NCBI RefSeq assembly: GCF_958979055.1 | Contig: NC_084888.1 | Span: 13,000,804-13,064,803, forward strand | DNA length: 64,000 nt | Direction: 5' to 3' | From: Alnus glutinosa | Lineage: Eukaryota > Streptophyta > Magnoliopsida > Fagales > Betulaceae | Part shown: positions 11,355 to 22,989 of the stretch, one piece after another | Layout: each line of letters begins with the position of its first letter | Numbering within the stretch: the stretch's first letter is position 1 | Notes under the pieces: generated by a model | Told to the model about the DNA's origin: nothing | Seen by the model: the letters and a program-made list of their open reading frames with translations, nothing else | Databases searched by the model: none | Translations under genes and position numbers: made by a program

Positions 11355-12435
11355 AAGTGTAGGGAGTAAAGATTACATGTCATAAGTGTAACAGAAGAGC
11401 CAAACTTGCAAATCAAACAAATAGGAGTACAAGTATTAGATTTCTGTTTCAATGTCCGGAGAAGATATTCTAAGGGGTAGACAGCAATCTGCTATGTTGG
11501 ATATAAATCCTTGAGCAACAGATACCGCTTTGCCCACTCCCCCAAAGTGCTAATGCATCATGCAACATCGTTATTCCTCGTAGAATTAGCAGAAACGGGG
11601 ACAAAACTAAGGAGAATTCTTACAGCTCAAGTTAGATATGTTGGCATTTCAGCAAGGTAAGCCAGGAAAATTGAAAAATACAAATTTATAAATTACTGTG
11701 TTGATCAACATTTACCATCAAGAATCATGGTACCTATATGATAAGTACGCACTATTTAGATGACACAAATTGAATCTCTAATTTATAAAGACATAACAGA
11801 ACTTATAGAAAACTAAAGCCAATGGTCCCAAGGAAAATTCCTTCACCCCCTGGCTGGCTAGTGAGAAAAAAAATACAAGGAAACAAAACCAGGGTCTTTT
11901 TACAATTTTATCTTATCGTAATAGCTGCTTCCCAAATACAAAACATGGGTCTTTTCACTCACTGGAAAGCAACAGCCGCTTCCCAAATCCAAAGAAAAAC
12001 CTATCAAACTAAATAGTCCCACAAACCTCAATCAGTAAATCTCATCTATGTCTCAGCTCCCAAACACTGAAAACCCTACGTTTCATAACCCTGACATATT
12101 TCCTCTCTCGTAGTTTTCCCAGAAACCAAACACCAGCCCCCATTAAACAAATCAAAAATCAAATAGCTAAACAGAACCATAATCACCAAAAAAAAATACA
12201 AAAAATTAAAAAACAAAAAACTGAATCCCACGATCCAAAAAAAAACACATACAGACAATTTACAAAGCAATCACTACCCGATAAACAACCCCCCACATTC
12301 AGGCGCAGTAACAAATATCTCAACCAAAAAATCAACAATATTTTCAAATCCCACTATTTTACCAACCGACCTATCAACCCGTAAAACCATATACACAGTC
12401 CTACACATATAGCTTCGTTTGCACACATTCATACA

Positions 12436-12484
<49 letters not shown>

Positions 12485-12850
12485 GAGAGTGGATGATTGC
12501 TAGAGCGAGAGAGATTAGAGAGTGAGTGTTTGTTGTAGCATTGAAGAAAGAGTAAAGGGTTTCCCAAACTCCTCGGATCTGTGCCGTGGAGTTTGATTGA
12601 AAGGAGGCGAAGCTTGAAACAGCAAGCTTTGTATACACACCTTTGCCCACTTGTGTGTGAATTAGGTTATTGTCGCCCTTGTTCCAATAATATCCGAGTT
12701 TCCGGATTTGTCCCCGGGGATTTGGTTTTATTCCTTTGTGTCTGTTTGGTTGCCGAGAAAAATTGTGCGGGAAATAGGGGAATACAATTTGGGAAGGCGG
12801 TTTGTCATTTAGGGGGACGGAAAGGGAGCTTCAAAACATATTTATATACA
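11355..12850 (-). repeat. Inverted duplicate of the eIF4A promoter, leader exon and leader-intron start
   Basis: Read on the minus strand, this segment follows 21817-23280 of the plus strand almost base for base. It covers the upstream region, the leader exon with its splice donor (CTCTCGCAG then GTCTCTCTC), the GA/CT tract, the intron with landmarks such as AGCCAGCCAGGGGGTGAAGG, and one copy of the about 297-bp unit that is tandemly repeated on the other arm. The homology ends abruptly at both sides. The CT tract is longer here (about 41 bp at 12439-12479 against about 16 bp). Similarity by eye exceeds 90 percent. It lies between the NMT1 coding exon and the inferred native NMT1 leader exon. 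Confidence 0.92.
12481..12636 (-). promoter_or_regulatory. Captured eIF4A-type core promoter and leader exon within the NMT1 leader intron
   Basis: This corresponds to 22031-22185 of the eIF4A gene. The leader-exon sequence and its donor GT (12480-12479) are preserved, so a transcript starting here could splice to the NMT1 coding exon at 11181. The position equivalent to the eIF4A TATA box (TATATAAA) reads TATACAAA here, one substitution that may weaken it. Function is inferred, not shown. Confidence 0.6.
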
Positions 12851-13224
12851 ATCCAAAAAGCATAAGAAAATAACAGAAGTGTCACATTTTCCTCGATTTT
12901 TCCCCAGCTACCAAACACATTCTAAAAACAATGCAAGTCCGCCCTAAGCATGTAAAAAAAAAAATCCCAAGATCCACCCAGCAAAATAAGCACGACAACT
13001 CAAAGGACTACCAAAAAGCTCCGTTTAATTGCCGGTACAACACATTAGGACTACGATGATAACTATTAGATTATCATTCTTCTAAGGACCCAAGAAAGCA
13101 ACTAAAGGCTCGAAATCAACGTTGATACAATATATTTCTTTTCCATTCTCTAATTTAACAAGAAGTAAAATCAATTTTTAAGATAAAATCCGAAACTAAG
13201 AAAAGGAAACGGTTGAATTATTAC

Positions 13225-13325
13225 CTCGAATTTTCCGACCTCGTTCGTGGTTGAACTCTGAGATCTAGGGTTTCACCGAGAGAGAGAGAGAGAGAGATAG
13301 AGAGCTTTGGTACTAGCGGAAATGA
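13225..13325 (-). promoter_or_regulatory. Probable native NMT1 5' leader exon
   Basis: On the minus strand a CT-rich stretch is followed by GTGAAACCCTAG (telo-box AAACCCTA at 13266-13273) and then by a good donor, TTCGAG with GTAATAATT, at 13225/13224. Upstream lies a drop in GA/CT content expected at a plant transcription start. With the acceptor at 11183-11182 this gives a leader intron of about 2.0 kb. The exact transcription start is not determinable. Confidence 0.55.
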
Positions 13326-13625
13326 AGCGTGGAAATAGAGCTAATTGTTGGTAATTTAGACGAAGTGAATGGGCATATTTGTCATTTGAGGAATTTGATT
13401 CTGAATTTGATGGGAAAGGATGATTAAGAATCTAAAAATGCCTTTGTTGTGACAAAAGTAAAGTAATTTAGTGCTAATAATAATCATGAGCTTCATGACT
13501 GAGACCCAAAATGGGCCTCATGTGGGCCTTTTGATTATATACACTTGCAAGGTCATTGGGCCTATGTTTTGCTTGATTTTCTTATGGGCCTGTTGAATAG
13601 TTTTATAGATAAGAGCACTCACAAT

Positions 13626-13971
13626 TATTGAAGCATCAATGCAAGACATGTCTGCTGAAAACGAAAAGTTGAACGTGAACAGTGATCAGCCAAATGAAGT
13701 GCACCCACCTCGTCAAATGAAAAGTCCTCAGCCAAATGAAGTGCACCCACCTCGTCAAATGAAAAGTCATCAACCAGGTGCTATGAATTTACCTCGACAT
13801 CCAGAATAGCCAACCATCTTCAGTTCTTGGTTCTTTAAGTTTTCATTGTTTTCAATGTTTGTATTTAATTTATTCTTCTTCCAATATTCTGTGATGTAAT
13901 TATAAATAAGAGTAGCCAACACCCAAAAGATCATTAAGGTGAATTATCACATTCAATCATTTGTCTTTTTA
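13626..13971 (+). repeat. Copia 5' LTR (346 bp)
   Basis: Contains an internal tandem duplication of about 42 bp (unit beginning CAGCCAAATGAAGTGCACCC, near 13687 and 13730), also present in the 3' LTR and so older than the insertion. A likely TATA box is within GTAATTATAAATAAGAG at about 13897-13912. Confidence 0.93.
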
Positions 13972-13983
13972 TGGTATCAGAGC
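13972..13983 (+). other. Copia primer-binding site
   Basis: TGGTATCAGAGC immediately follows the 5' LTR and is complementary to the 3' end of plant initiator methionine tRNA, the usual primer of Copia elements. Confidence 0.9.
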
Positions 13984-14007
13984 ATATTAAGACCATCGTC
14001 TATATCC

Positions 14008-17000
14008 ATAGCCTCCAATTCATCTTCCCAAACTCAATCCCATACTCATTCAAGTTCTCCTAATAATCCAGTTGCTGTCATTGTTCCTCTCTCTAATATC
14101 AATCCCAATTTTCAAATCAAGTTAACCCGTGACAACTATCCCTCATGGCGTTCCCAGCTGCTTCCTTATTTTCAAGGCCATAATATAGATGGCTATTTAG
14201 ATGGCACCACCCCCTGCCCACCAAAGGTGATTACCTCTATCACAGATGATGCCTCTTCTTCAACTCTCATTGAAAATCCAGCCTATGTGGCTTGGTATCA
14301 GCAAGACAAACTTATTCTCAGTGTGTTAATATCCACACTTTCTGAACCCATTCTTACTCATGTGGTTTCTTATGAAACCTCTCGGGATGTCTGGCTTACT
14401 TTAAAAAAAATGTTTTCCTCCCAATCAAAAGCCAAGATTATGCAGTCAAGATATCAACTAGCCACCCTAAAAAAGAATGCTCTCTCTATTTCTGACTACT
14501 ATCAAAAAGCCCAAAATCTTGCCCACACTCTTGCTGCCAGCAATGAAGCACTTCGAGAGACAGAACTTGTTTCCTACATTTTGGCTGGGCTAGGCACTGA
14601 ATATGATCCACTTGTTACATCTATTACAACACGTCTTGAACCTGTTTCCCTGGATGAGTTATATAGTTTACTTTTAACTCATGAGCAACGTCTTGAACTT
14701 GCCAATAGTGTCATTGATCTCTCACAATCTAGCATCAATATGGCTCAACGTCAGAACTTCAACTATTCCAAAAATCATCGCAGCAATTCTGGTCCTCCAG
14801 CAGGTCGTGGTCGTGGTCGTGGCAGAGGACGTGGAAGAGGCTCATCCTCTACGTTTTCCTTCAACTCATCAAATTGTCCACATTGCCAAGTCTATCACAA
14901 GCCAGGCCATACAGCAGCAAAATGCTACCATTGGTTTGATCACTCCTATCAAGGTGACAGTTATCCTCCAGCAGCCTATCTCACATCACCCTCCTCCTCT
15001 CCTGATATGAATTGGTACCCAAATACTGGGTCTACCAATCACCTCACTAATGATCTAGCAAAGTTGAATGTCCGATCTGATGAATACTCTGGCAATGAGG
15101 TGATTCGTGTAGGAAATGGCCAAGGTTTGAAAATCTTACACACGGGTTTGGGAAATTTATCTACTCCTTCTCGCAATTTTCAATTATCCTCACTGTTACA
15201 TGTCCCTGGAATTCAAAAGAATCTTATTTCTGTTTATCAATTTACTCATGATAACAATGTGTTTATTGAATTTCATCCCTCCTGTTTTCGTGTCAAGGAT
15301 ATTCGCACAAGGAGATTGCTCCTTCAAGGCCCGAGTAGGGGTGGCCTATATCCGTGCCCAATAAATAAGCCCATGTCCTCCAATCTTACTGCACTTATTG
15401 GTGAGCGAGTTTCGGTGGATCAATGGCATCATCGTCTTGGTCATCCTGCACTTAGAATCGTTCGTCGTGTTATCTCCAGTCATCATCTTCCAGTCATCAT
15501 CTTCCAGTCTCATCAAATAAGCCTTCAGCAGTGTGTTCCTCATGTCAACAAGGCAAATCTCATCGCCTTCACTTTGGTCCATCACCATCTGTTTCTCATG
15601 GTCCTTTGGAACTTTTATTTTTAGATGTATGGGGACCAGCCCCCTTGTTATCCAATGCTAATAAACGATTCTATTTATGTGTGGTTGATGATTTTAGTCG
15701 TTACTCTTGGTTGTTTCCCTTAACAACTAAATATGATGTTTCCTCTGTCTTTTCTCGTTTTAAACTTCTTGTTGAAAATTACTTCAATTGTCGAATCAAA
15801 AGTGTTCAAACTGATGGCGGTGGAGAATTTATTCCTCTTCAACGTATGCTTGCTACACATGGCATCTCCTACCGTCAAACATGTCCTTATACTCACCATC
15901 AAAATGGAAGTGTTGAACGGAAGCACCGTCACATTGTTGACACAGGTTTGGCTCTTCTTTCTCATTCTCATGTGCCTTTTCAATTTTGGGATGATGCTTT
16001 TGACACCGCATACTACTTAATTAATAGGCTTCCATCTTCCAACAATCCCTCTAAATCTCCTTTTGAAATTCTTTTCCAAAAGAGCCCTAACTATAACATT
16101 CTTAAGATTTTTGGTTGTGAGTGTTGGCCTCTCCTAAGGCCTTACAATTCTCACAAATTTTCCTTCCGCTCTCAATCCTGTGTTTTTCTTGGCTACAGCA
16201 AGCCACATTCAGGGTACAAATGTCTCAACATTTCAACTGGTCGTGTCTATATAGCCACACATGTTATTTTTAACGAATCTGTTTTTCCTTTTCAGCACCA
16301 GCTCACAAATTCTCCAGCCCTCCCACACCATACAACCAGCCTTCTACCTCATGAAATTCGCCTTGCACAATCCACATCTACTCCCCATTCTCTTGAGGCC
16401 TCTCCAGCACACCCGCAACATTTAGTCAGCTCTCTGACACATGATACCCGCAGTCTCTTTGCCATTCCACCTACTAATGCCACTCCTCCTGTTGGTTCCT
16501 CTGCAACTCCAAATATTTCGACTCCCTCAGATTTGCCCCATCCCTTACCCTCCCCTGTCCTAGAGTCTCCTGCTTCCACAACAGATCACTCAAGTAATAA
16601 TCTATCTTCAACAGTCGCTCTTGCACAACCCAACAACCCATCCCTTCCACTTCGTACTCATACCATGCAAACCCGGTCTCAGCATCATATTTCCAAACCC
16701 AAAGTGTTCACCGATGGCACAATTCGCTATCCATTACCTAGAGCCCTTACCACTGAACTTTCTTGCTCAAAAAAAGAACCCACCTCCTTCACCTCAGCTG
16801 TCAAGGATGCTGTTTGGCGACAAGCCATGTCAGAGGAATTTAATGCTCTCCTTCACAATGGGACATGGTCCTTGGTTCCCTATCATCCCTCAATGAATGT
16901 GGTTGGCTCCAAATGGATATTCAGAATTAAAAGAAAAGCTGATGGCAGTGTAGAACGATATAAGGCCCGTCTTGTTGCCAAGGGCTTTCATCAACAACTT

Positions 17001-18319
17001 GGCATTGATTTTGAAGAAACATTTAGTCCGGTGGTTAAACCCATCACTATTCGGACTGTGCTCTCCTTGGCGGTTTCATCTGGCTGGCCACTTCGCCAAT
17101 TCGATGTAAGTAATGTCTTTCTCCATGGTCACCTATCTGAAACAGTTTACATGGCCTAACCACCGGGCTTCTCTCATCCCCAACATCCTCATGCAGTCTG
17201 CAAGCTTCAAAATGCCATTTATGGCCTAAAACAAGCACCTCGTGCTTGGTTCTCCCGATTGAGTACAAGACTTCTTGAACTTGGTTTCCATGGGTCCAAA
17301 ACGGACAGTTCGTTATTCATTTTTAATTCTGCTGGCATTCGGATTTTTGCTCTCATTTATGTTGATGACATTATACTTACTGGCTCAAGCAATAATGTGT
17401 TATCTCAGCTTATTGCCACATTGTCCCATGATTTTCCTATCAAAGATTTGGGAAACTTGAACTTCTTTCTTGGTGTTGAGGTCATTCGCCAAGCTAAAGG
17501 CCTATTTCTCTCACAACAGAGATACATTTCTGATCTTTTGCACCGCACAAAAATGACTCATGCCAAACCAGTCCACTCTCCAATGTCTTCATCCACTTCT
17601 CTCAGCAAATTCAGGGGACCTTCATTTTCTGATAAAACCTTGTACAGAAGCACAGTGGAAGCTCTTCAGTATCACTCTTTCACAAGACCAGACATTGCCT
17701 TTGCTGTCAATAAAGTGGCTCAATTCATGCATGACCCTCGGAATGATCATTGGTCTGTGGTTAAACGAATCCTTCGATACTTAAAACACTCAATCACTTA
17801 TGGGTTATTCATTTCCAAATGCTCCTCCATGCATCTTAGTGCTTTTTCTGATGCTGATTGGGCTGGTTGCCCTGATGACAGAAAGTCTACCTCTGGTTAT
17901 TGCATCTATCTTAGCAACAATTTAATCTCTTAGAGCTCAAAAAAACAACCAACGGTCTCTCGATCTAGTACTGAATCCGAGTACAAAGCCTTGGCTAATG
18001 CATCTGCTGAACTATTGTGGGTACAATATCTTCTTCATGACCTTGGAGTTTTTCTACCTTCAGCTCCCACTCTTTACTGTGATAATATTGGTGCCACCTA
18101 TTAGTCCTCTAACCCAGTTTATCATGCTCGCACGAAACATATCGAAATTGATTACCATTTTGTTCGTGATCGTGTTGCCAAGAAAACTCTTCAAGTTAGA
18201 TTTCTATCCAGCAAAGACCAAATTGCCGATATACTCACAAAGCCTCTCCCAACAGTGCGCTTCTGCTTATTACGGAACAATCTCAACGTTGCACCTCCAA
18301 CGTTGCGATTGCGGGGGGC
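14008..18319 (+). pseudogene. Copia gag-pol, inactivated
   Basis: Gag (about 14100-14750, NYPSWRSQLLPYFQGHN), a CCHC-like knuckle at about 14875-14925 with its second cysteine replaced by tyrosine, protease at about 15010-15050, GAG-pre-integrase (WHHRLGHP), integrase with the aspartate-aspartate-glutamate set visible ([21 protein letters not shown]), RT with YVDD (about 17360) and RNase H (DADWAGC). Defects: the probable start ATG is ATA at 14008-14010; the protease active site reads NTG in place of DTG or DSG; a 14-bp tandem duplication at 15481-15508 shifts the frame; stops replace sense codons at 17157-17159, 17931-17933 and near 18102. A long ORF start at 13939 lies inside the LTR and is not the natural start. 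Confidence 0.92.
18308..18319 (+). other. Copia polypurine tract
   Basis: A G-rich run (GATTGCGGGGGG then C) abuts the 3' LTR, in the expected place for plus-strand priming. Confidence 0.7.
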
Positions 18320-18666
18320 TATTGAAGCATCAATGCAAGACATGTCTGCTGAAAACGAAAAGTTGAACGTGAACAGTGATCAGCCAAATGAAGTGCACCC
18401 ACCTCGTCAAAATGAAAAGTCCTCAGCCAAATGAAGTGCACCCACCTCGTCAAATGAAAAGTCATCAGCCAGGTGCTATGAATTTACCTTGACATCCAGA
18501 ATAGCCAACCATCTTCAGTTCTTGGTTCTCTAAGTTTTCATTGTTTTCAATGTTTGTATTTAATTTATTCTTCTTCCAATATTCTGTGATGTAATTATAA
18601 ATAAGAGTAGCCAACACCCAAAAGATCATTAAGGTGAATTATCACATTCAATCCTTTGTCTTTTTA
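18320..18666 (+). repeat. Copia 3' LTR (347 bp)
   Basis: Differs from the 5' LTR by four substitutions and one extra A, by direct comparison. It is followed by the target duplication ACAAT. Confidence 0.94.
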
Positions 18667-18671
18667 ACAAT

Positions 18672-21600
18672 GAGTTATGTATTTCACACTTTTTGGCTAG
18701 TTTAGATAAACAAAACAAAAAAATCACGCTCCATCGGCTGATTTATCCTAAATCTAAAATGAAGTTTTAATCCATTTGTGAAGTTTTCACACTCCATCGG
18801 CTGAATTGTTCACATATGGGTTTATTTTTTTTTATTGTTTCTTCACTGCGAAAATGGAGAGATGGGTCTTCATTCTTCAAAATTCCTTATTCATAGCTTC
18901 AAGCAAAATTCCCGATCGTAGGACTGAAAATCGAGCTTGAAGATCTTGAGGCTCGTTGACAAGCTGAACGAAAAGATCCACTGCCCCTCGCCATCATCCC
19001 TACCACCACGTACGGCGCATCTTGTGCAAGCGCCACCAACGCCGATCTACTCAACCCCTTTATCTATAAAAAGGAAGAGAGAGATGTCTTCAACTTCTCC
19101 TTTATGGTACTAACTAACGGAGAAGACTGCTCGGTGTTTTGGTGGTTTGCTTCGGGAGCGAAATCTCCATTATGTTTCAGTGTTTTGCTTTTACTTGGGT
19201 GTTTTGCTTCAAAACTTCAGACACTGAAGAGAAGCAACTCCACTAGGTTAATTTCTTTAATTTTGGTTAATTGTTGAGCAAATGATTTTCTTCCTTCTTT
19301 TGGGTCAAATTTGTTTGGGGTTTTTCTTCTTCAAATTTGGTTGAGGTTTGAGAGATAGTTGATAGGATTGTATAGTGAGAAGGTGGTTTGGTTGAGGTTT
19401 CTAAGTTGTGGCTTTTCAGTTTGGGTTAATTTCTTGAGTTTTGGTAAATTGTTGTGCAAATTTTCAGTGATTTGCCGTTTGGTTGTCAGAAAAGAAAGGG
19501 AAACTATAAAAACTTTGAAGAAGAAGAAGAGGAATTCTAGCTATGTTTGTTATGGTTTTCGTCTAAAAGGCCGAAGAAATAAGAAGTTTCTATTTTTTTA
19601 AGTGAAGAAAAAGAACGTTGTTTGTTCTTGTTTTTGGTTGAATACAAAAATTTTCAAAAATGATTATTTTAATAAAGTAGAGAAAATTTTAGATAAGCCG
19701 TTAGATGGGGTTTTGGAAATTGGTTAGTTAAGATAGCAAAAAAGAGGTTTTGATTATCTATTTTTGCTCAAAATTCTTATAAGCCGTTGGGAATGCTCTA
19801 ACTAGGGACAAGTAGTTTGGTGGACATTTAACATTTTCTCACAGATTGGCAATTTCAGTGTAACTTTGATAATGATTTTGAATCTTTTTTTTTTTAATTA
19901 TTTATTTTGAAAATTGTTTTGATGTGATATAAGCGTGAGAAGTGTGTTTATATATATAATCTGATTTTGAAAAGTGTTTTGTGTTTTGAAGTTTGTTAAT
20001 GACTTTAAGTAAAATACTAAAATGTGTGTTTAAAAAAAAAAAAAAAAGATAAAAATGTTTTTGAAACCATATTAAACAAGGCATAGCAAACAAAAACAAG
20101 AATGAGGCTATCAAGTATAGAAAATGAATAATGTACATATCAAACGAGGACGTCAAGAGTTTAAGAAGAGGAGTTTGTAATACTCCGGTTCTATATTAGG
20201 AAGATGAGTAGCTTACATAGAATGTGTAGTTTATAAAGATAATCATGAGTAATAAGTCCTACATTGCACAGTTATTAGGTGAAACTAGGTTTATAAGAAA
20301 TTATAAGTAAACTCCAAATTGACTAATCCTTTTGAGATAATAGCGCAGATGTAACTAGCGCTTTTCCGTGTGTCGTTACATATTATACCTTAGATTCATT
20401 GTTTCTTACTTATCTCTAAGAATTCTCAAATGTTAACATTTTAAGGCGTAATTAAATAAATAAATAATAGACGTGAAAAGTGAATGCACATATTGGTGGA
20501 TGACTCACATTGTAGTCTTGTGAGAAAATAGCAAGATATCATCTGATCACAATGTAAGTACCCTTATTTTTCTGTCTCTTATTTTTGTTTTTTTTTAGAT
20601 ATTGGTATCCTATCCACTTATAGCTGAAACATACATTGTTTGTTGCTGTCTCACACACAATGGTAGCCTTCCAAGTGCAGAAGCCCAACCAAGATTCCAG
20701 ACTAATCTCGTACCCAATGTTTGAGGCTAGTCTAGGCATTGGGCCTTGAATCACGGGTTATGTCCGGATGACTGGCCCCAATAGGAAGTAGCACCCATCA
20801 GGATTTATTTTTAACAATCCACTCAAACAATGTTAAGTTGTTTAGTTTTTATTTCTCTTGTTATGGGTAAAACTTTTGGCATCCAGCCAAACATGTGTGG
20901 TTGTGATACAAATGCTTATAACAATGTAAAGAAAGGAACTTAAAATTCTTCCAATCAATTTCCTAAAGAGTTCACTGCAAAATATTATTTGTCATATGTT
21001 TCACAAATTGCTGCATTTTCTCTTGGTATCACCTATAGCCTAGCATAATCTTATAGCAAAATTTAGTTCATTTTTCTTTCAGAATTTCATTACAAAAGCT
21101 TTATTATACAAAGGTCTTGTGATTTTGACACAAAGATCATAATGATGTCATTTGGTAAATGGATCAAACTCATGAAGTTTTATGTTGAAGTGTTGTGGCC
21201 TTATTATACAAAGTTATATTAATTATTACTTAATACCGAGTTTGGAACATGTTGTATAATAATGCATTTTTTTTTAAAAAAATTAATAATTTAAAAAATG
21301 CGGTTACTAGTTAATAACTCTTCTATGAGAGTTTTTTTTTTTTTTTTTTTTTTTTAGATAAAGTCCACATATTCTTATAAACTACCACTCAACTGACAAT
21401 GTCTCTCCCCAAATTAAAAAAAATACATAAAATTAGGGGTGGCCAAATTTTAAAATTAAAAGAAAAATTATTATTTTTTAAATTAAAATTTTTGTTTTTT
21501 TTTTTTCAAAGAAATTATTATTATTATTTTTTTTGTTTTTTTTTTTTGAATTTATAGGGGTATTTTTTGAACATAATAAAAAATTAAACTTTTAACACAT

Positions 21601-21816
21601 CTAAAGTACTTGAGTTGATTGGACTACAAGGTATAAGCTTTGACGTGGTTTGTGCACATGTGAATTGTGATCATATCTCCTTAAAAAATTTAGACAAAAA
21701 AATGAAGAATAATCAATTTAAAAATTGGGCATACCCCAAGAAGCTAATGAACAAAATTAAAAATCCATACTTAAATTGAAATCCCATGAAATTTTTGGGA
21801 TTACATTTAAAGTCGC
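18672..21816. other. Intergenic region, transposon debris, no gene recognised
   Basis: The first 1.1 kb belong to the older TIR element. Beyond 19803 the sequence is AT-rich with T or A runs (20034-20047, 21332-21355) and no ORF resembling a known protein. The segment 20176-20380 is listed separately as a possible solo LTR. Confidence 0.5.
20176..20380 (+). repeat. Possible solo LTR or TRIM LTR (205 bp)
   Basis: Starts TGTAATACTCCGG and ends GTGTGTCGTTACA, giving TG...CA termini and a short terminal inversion (TGTAA / TTACA) typical of small LTRs. No matching 5-bp flanks were found and no partner LTR lies within the window. Confidence 0.35.
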
Positions 21817-22030
21817 CTATATAAGTATGTTTTGAAGCTCCCTTTCCGTCCCCCTAAATGACAAACCGCCTTCCCAAATTGTATTCCCCTTTCCCGCACA
21901 ATTTTTCTGGGCAACCAAACGGACCAAAAGGAATAAAACCAAATCCCCGGGGACAAATCCGGAAACTCGGATATTATTGTAACAAGGGCGACAATAACCT
22001 AATTCACACACACGTGGGCAAAGGTGTGTG

Positions 22031-22038
22031 TATATAAA
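22031..22038 (+). promoter_or_regulatory. eIF4A TATA box
   Basis: TATATAAA in the context GTGTGTGTATATAAAGC, about 150 bp upstream of the leader-exon donor. Transcription would be expected to start near 22062. Confidence 0.65.
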
Positions 22039-22061
22039 GCTTGCTGTTTCAAGCTTCGCCT

Positions 22062-22185
22062 CCTTTCAATCAAACTCCACGGCGCAGATCCGAGGAGTTT
22101 GGGAAACCCTTCGCTCTTTCTTCAAAGCTACAACAATCGCTCACTCTCTAATCTCTCTCGCTCTAGCAATCATCCACTCTCGCAG
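22062..22185 (+). other. eIF4A 5' leader exon (non-coding)
   Basis: A CT-rich stretch ends in CTCTCGCAG followed by donor GTCTCTCTC at 22186. The acceptor is CTGTGCACAG at 24378-24387, giving a leader intron of about 2.2 kb just before the ATG. The start is inferred from the TATA box; plant eIF4A genes commonly have such a leader intron. Confidence 0.65.
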
Positions 22186-22989
22186 GTCTCTCTCTCTCTC
22201 CATATGTATGTATGTATGTGTGCAAAGGAAGCTATATGTGTAGGACTGTATATATGGATTTACGGGTTGATAGGTCGGTTGGTAAAATAGTGGGATTTGA
22301 AAATATTATTGATTCTTTGGTTGAGATATTTGTTACTGCGCGTGAATGTGGGGGGGGTTGTTTATCGGGTAGTGATTGCTTTGTGTGTGTGTGTTTGGAT
22401 CGTGGGATTCAGTTTTTTGTTTTTTTTTAATTTTTTTTGGTGATTATGGTTCTGTTTAGCTATTTGATTTTTTGATTTGTTTAATGGGGGCTGGTGTTTG
22501 GTTTCTGGGAAAACTACGAGAGAGGAAACATGTCAGGGTTATGAAACGTAGGGTTTTCGGTGTTTGGGGGCTGAGACATAGATGAGATATACTGATTGAG
22601 CTTTGTGGGACTATTTAGTTTGATAGGTTTTTCTTTGGATTTAGGAAGCGGCTGTTGCTTTTCAGTGAGTGAAAAGACCCAGGTTTTGTTTTTGGGAAGC
22701 AGATATTACGATAAGATAAAATTGTAAAAAGACCCTGGTTTTGTTTACTTGTATTTTTTTTCTCACTAGCCAGCCAGGGGGTGAAGGAATTTTCCTTGGG
22801 ACCATTGGCTTTAGTTTTCTATAAGTTTAGTTATGTCTTTATAAATTAGAGATTCAATTTGTGTCATCTAAATAGTGCGCACTTATCATATAGGTACCAT
22901 GATTCTTGATGGTAAATGTTGATCAACACAGTAATTTAGAAATTTGTTTATTTCAATTTTCCTGGCTTACCTTACTGAAATGTCAACAT

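Larger units (their letters stand above)
13626..18666 (+). mobile_element. Copia LTR retrotransposon (5041 bp) with non-canonical TA...TA ends
   Basis: Two LTRs (13626-13971 and 18320-18666) flank a gag-pol region in Copia order: gag, protease, integrase, RT, RNase H. A 5-bp target duplication ACAAT lies at 13621-13625 and 18667-18671. The LTRs start TATTGAAG and end CTTTTTA, so the termini are TA...TA, not TG...CA. I count four substitutions and one 1-bp indel between the LTRs, so the insertion is recent. The primer site matches initiator methionine tRNA and a G-rich polypurine tract precedes the 3' LTR. The coding region has several inactivating changes. Confidence 0.95.
13612..19803. mobile_element. 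Older TIR element carrying the Copia insertion
   Basis: The sequence left of the Copia element (TAAGAGCACTCACAAT) continues, once the Copia and one 5-bp duplication are removed, into ATGAGTTATG on the right. The far end at about 19780-19803 reads, inverted, TTAGAGCATTCCCAACGG. These match as imperfect terminal repeats of the common plant AGAGCATTCCCAA type. Interior words GCTAGTTTAGATAA (18699-18712) and their inverse near 19725 support a longer TIR. No target duplication was identified and no transposase was seen. Boundaries are approximate. Confidence 0.45.

Noticed and set aside
16349..16579. 76-aa antisense ORF in the Copia element
   Set aside because: Opposite strand of low-complexity pol linker; no family match.
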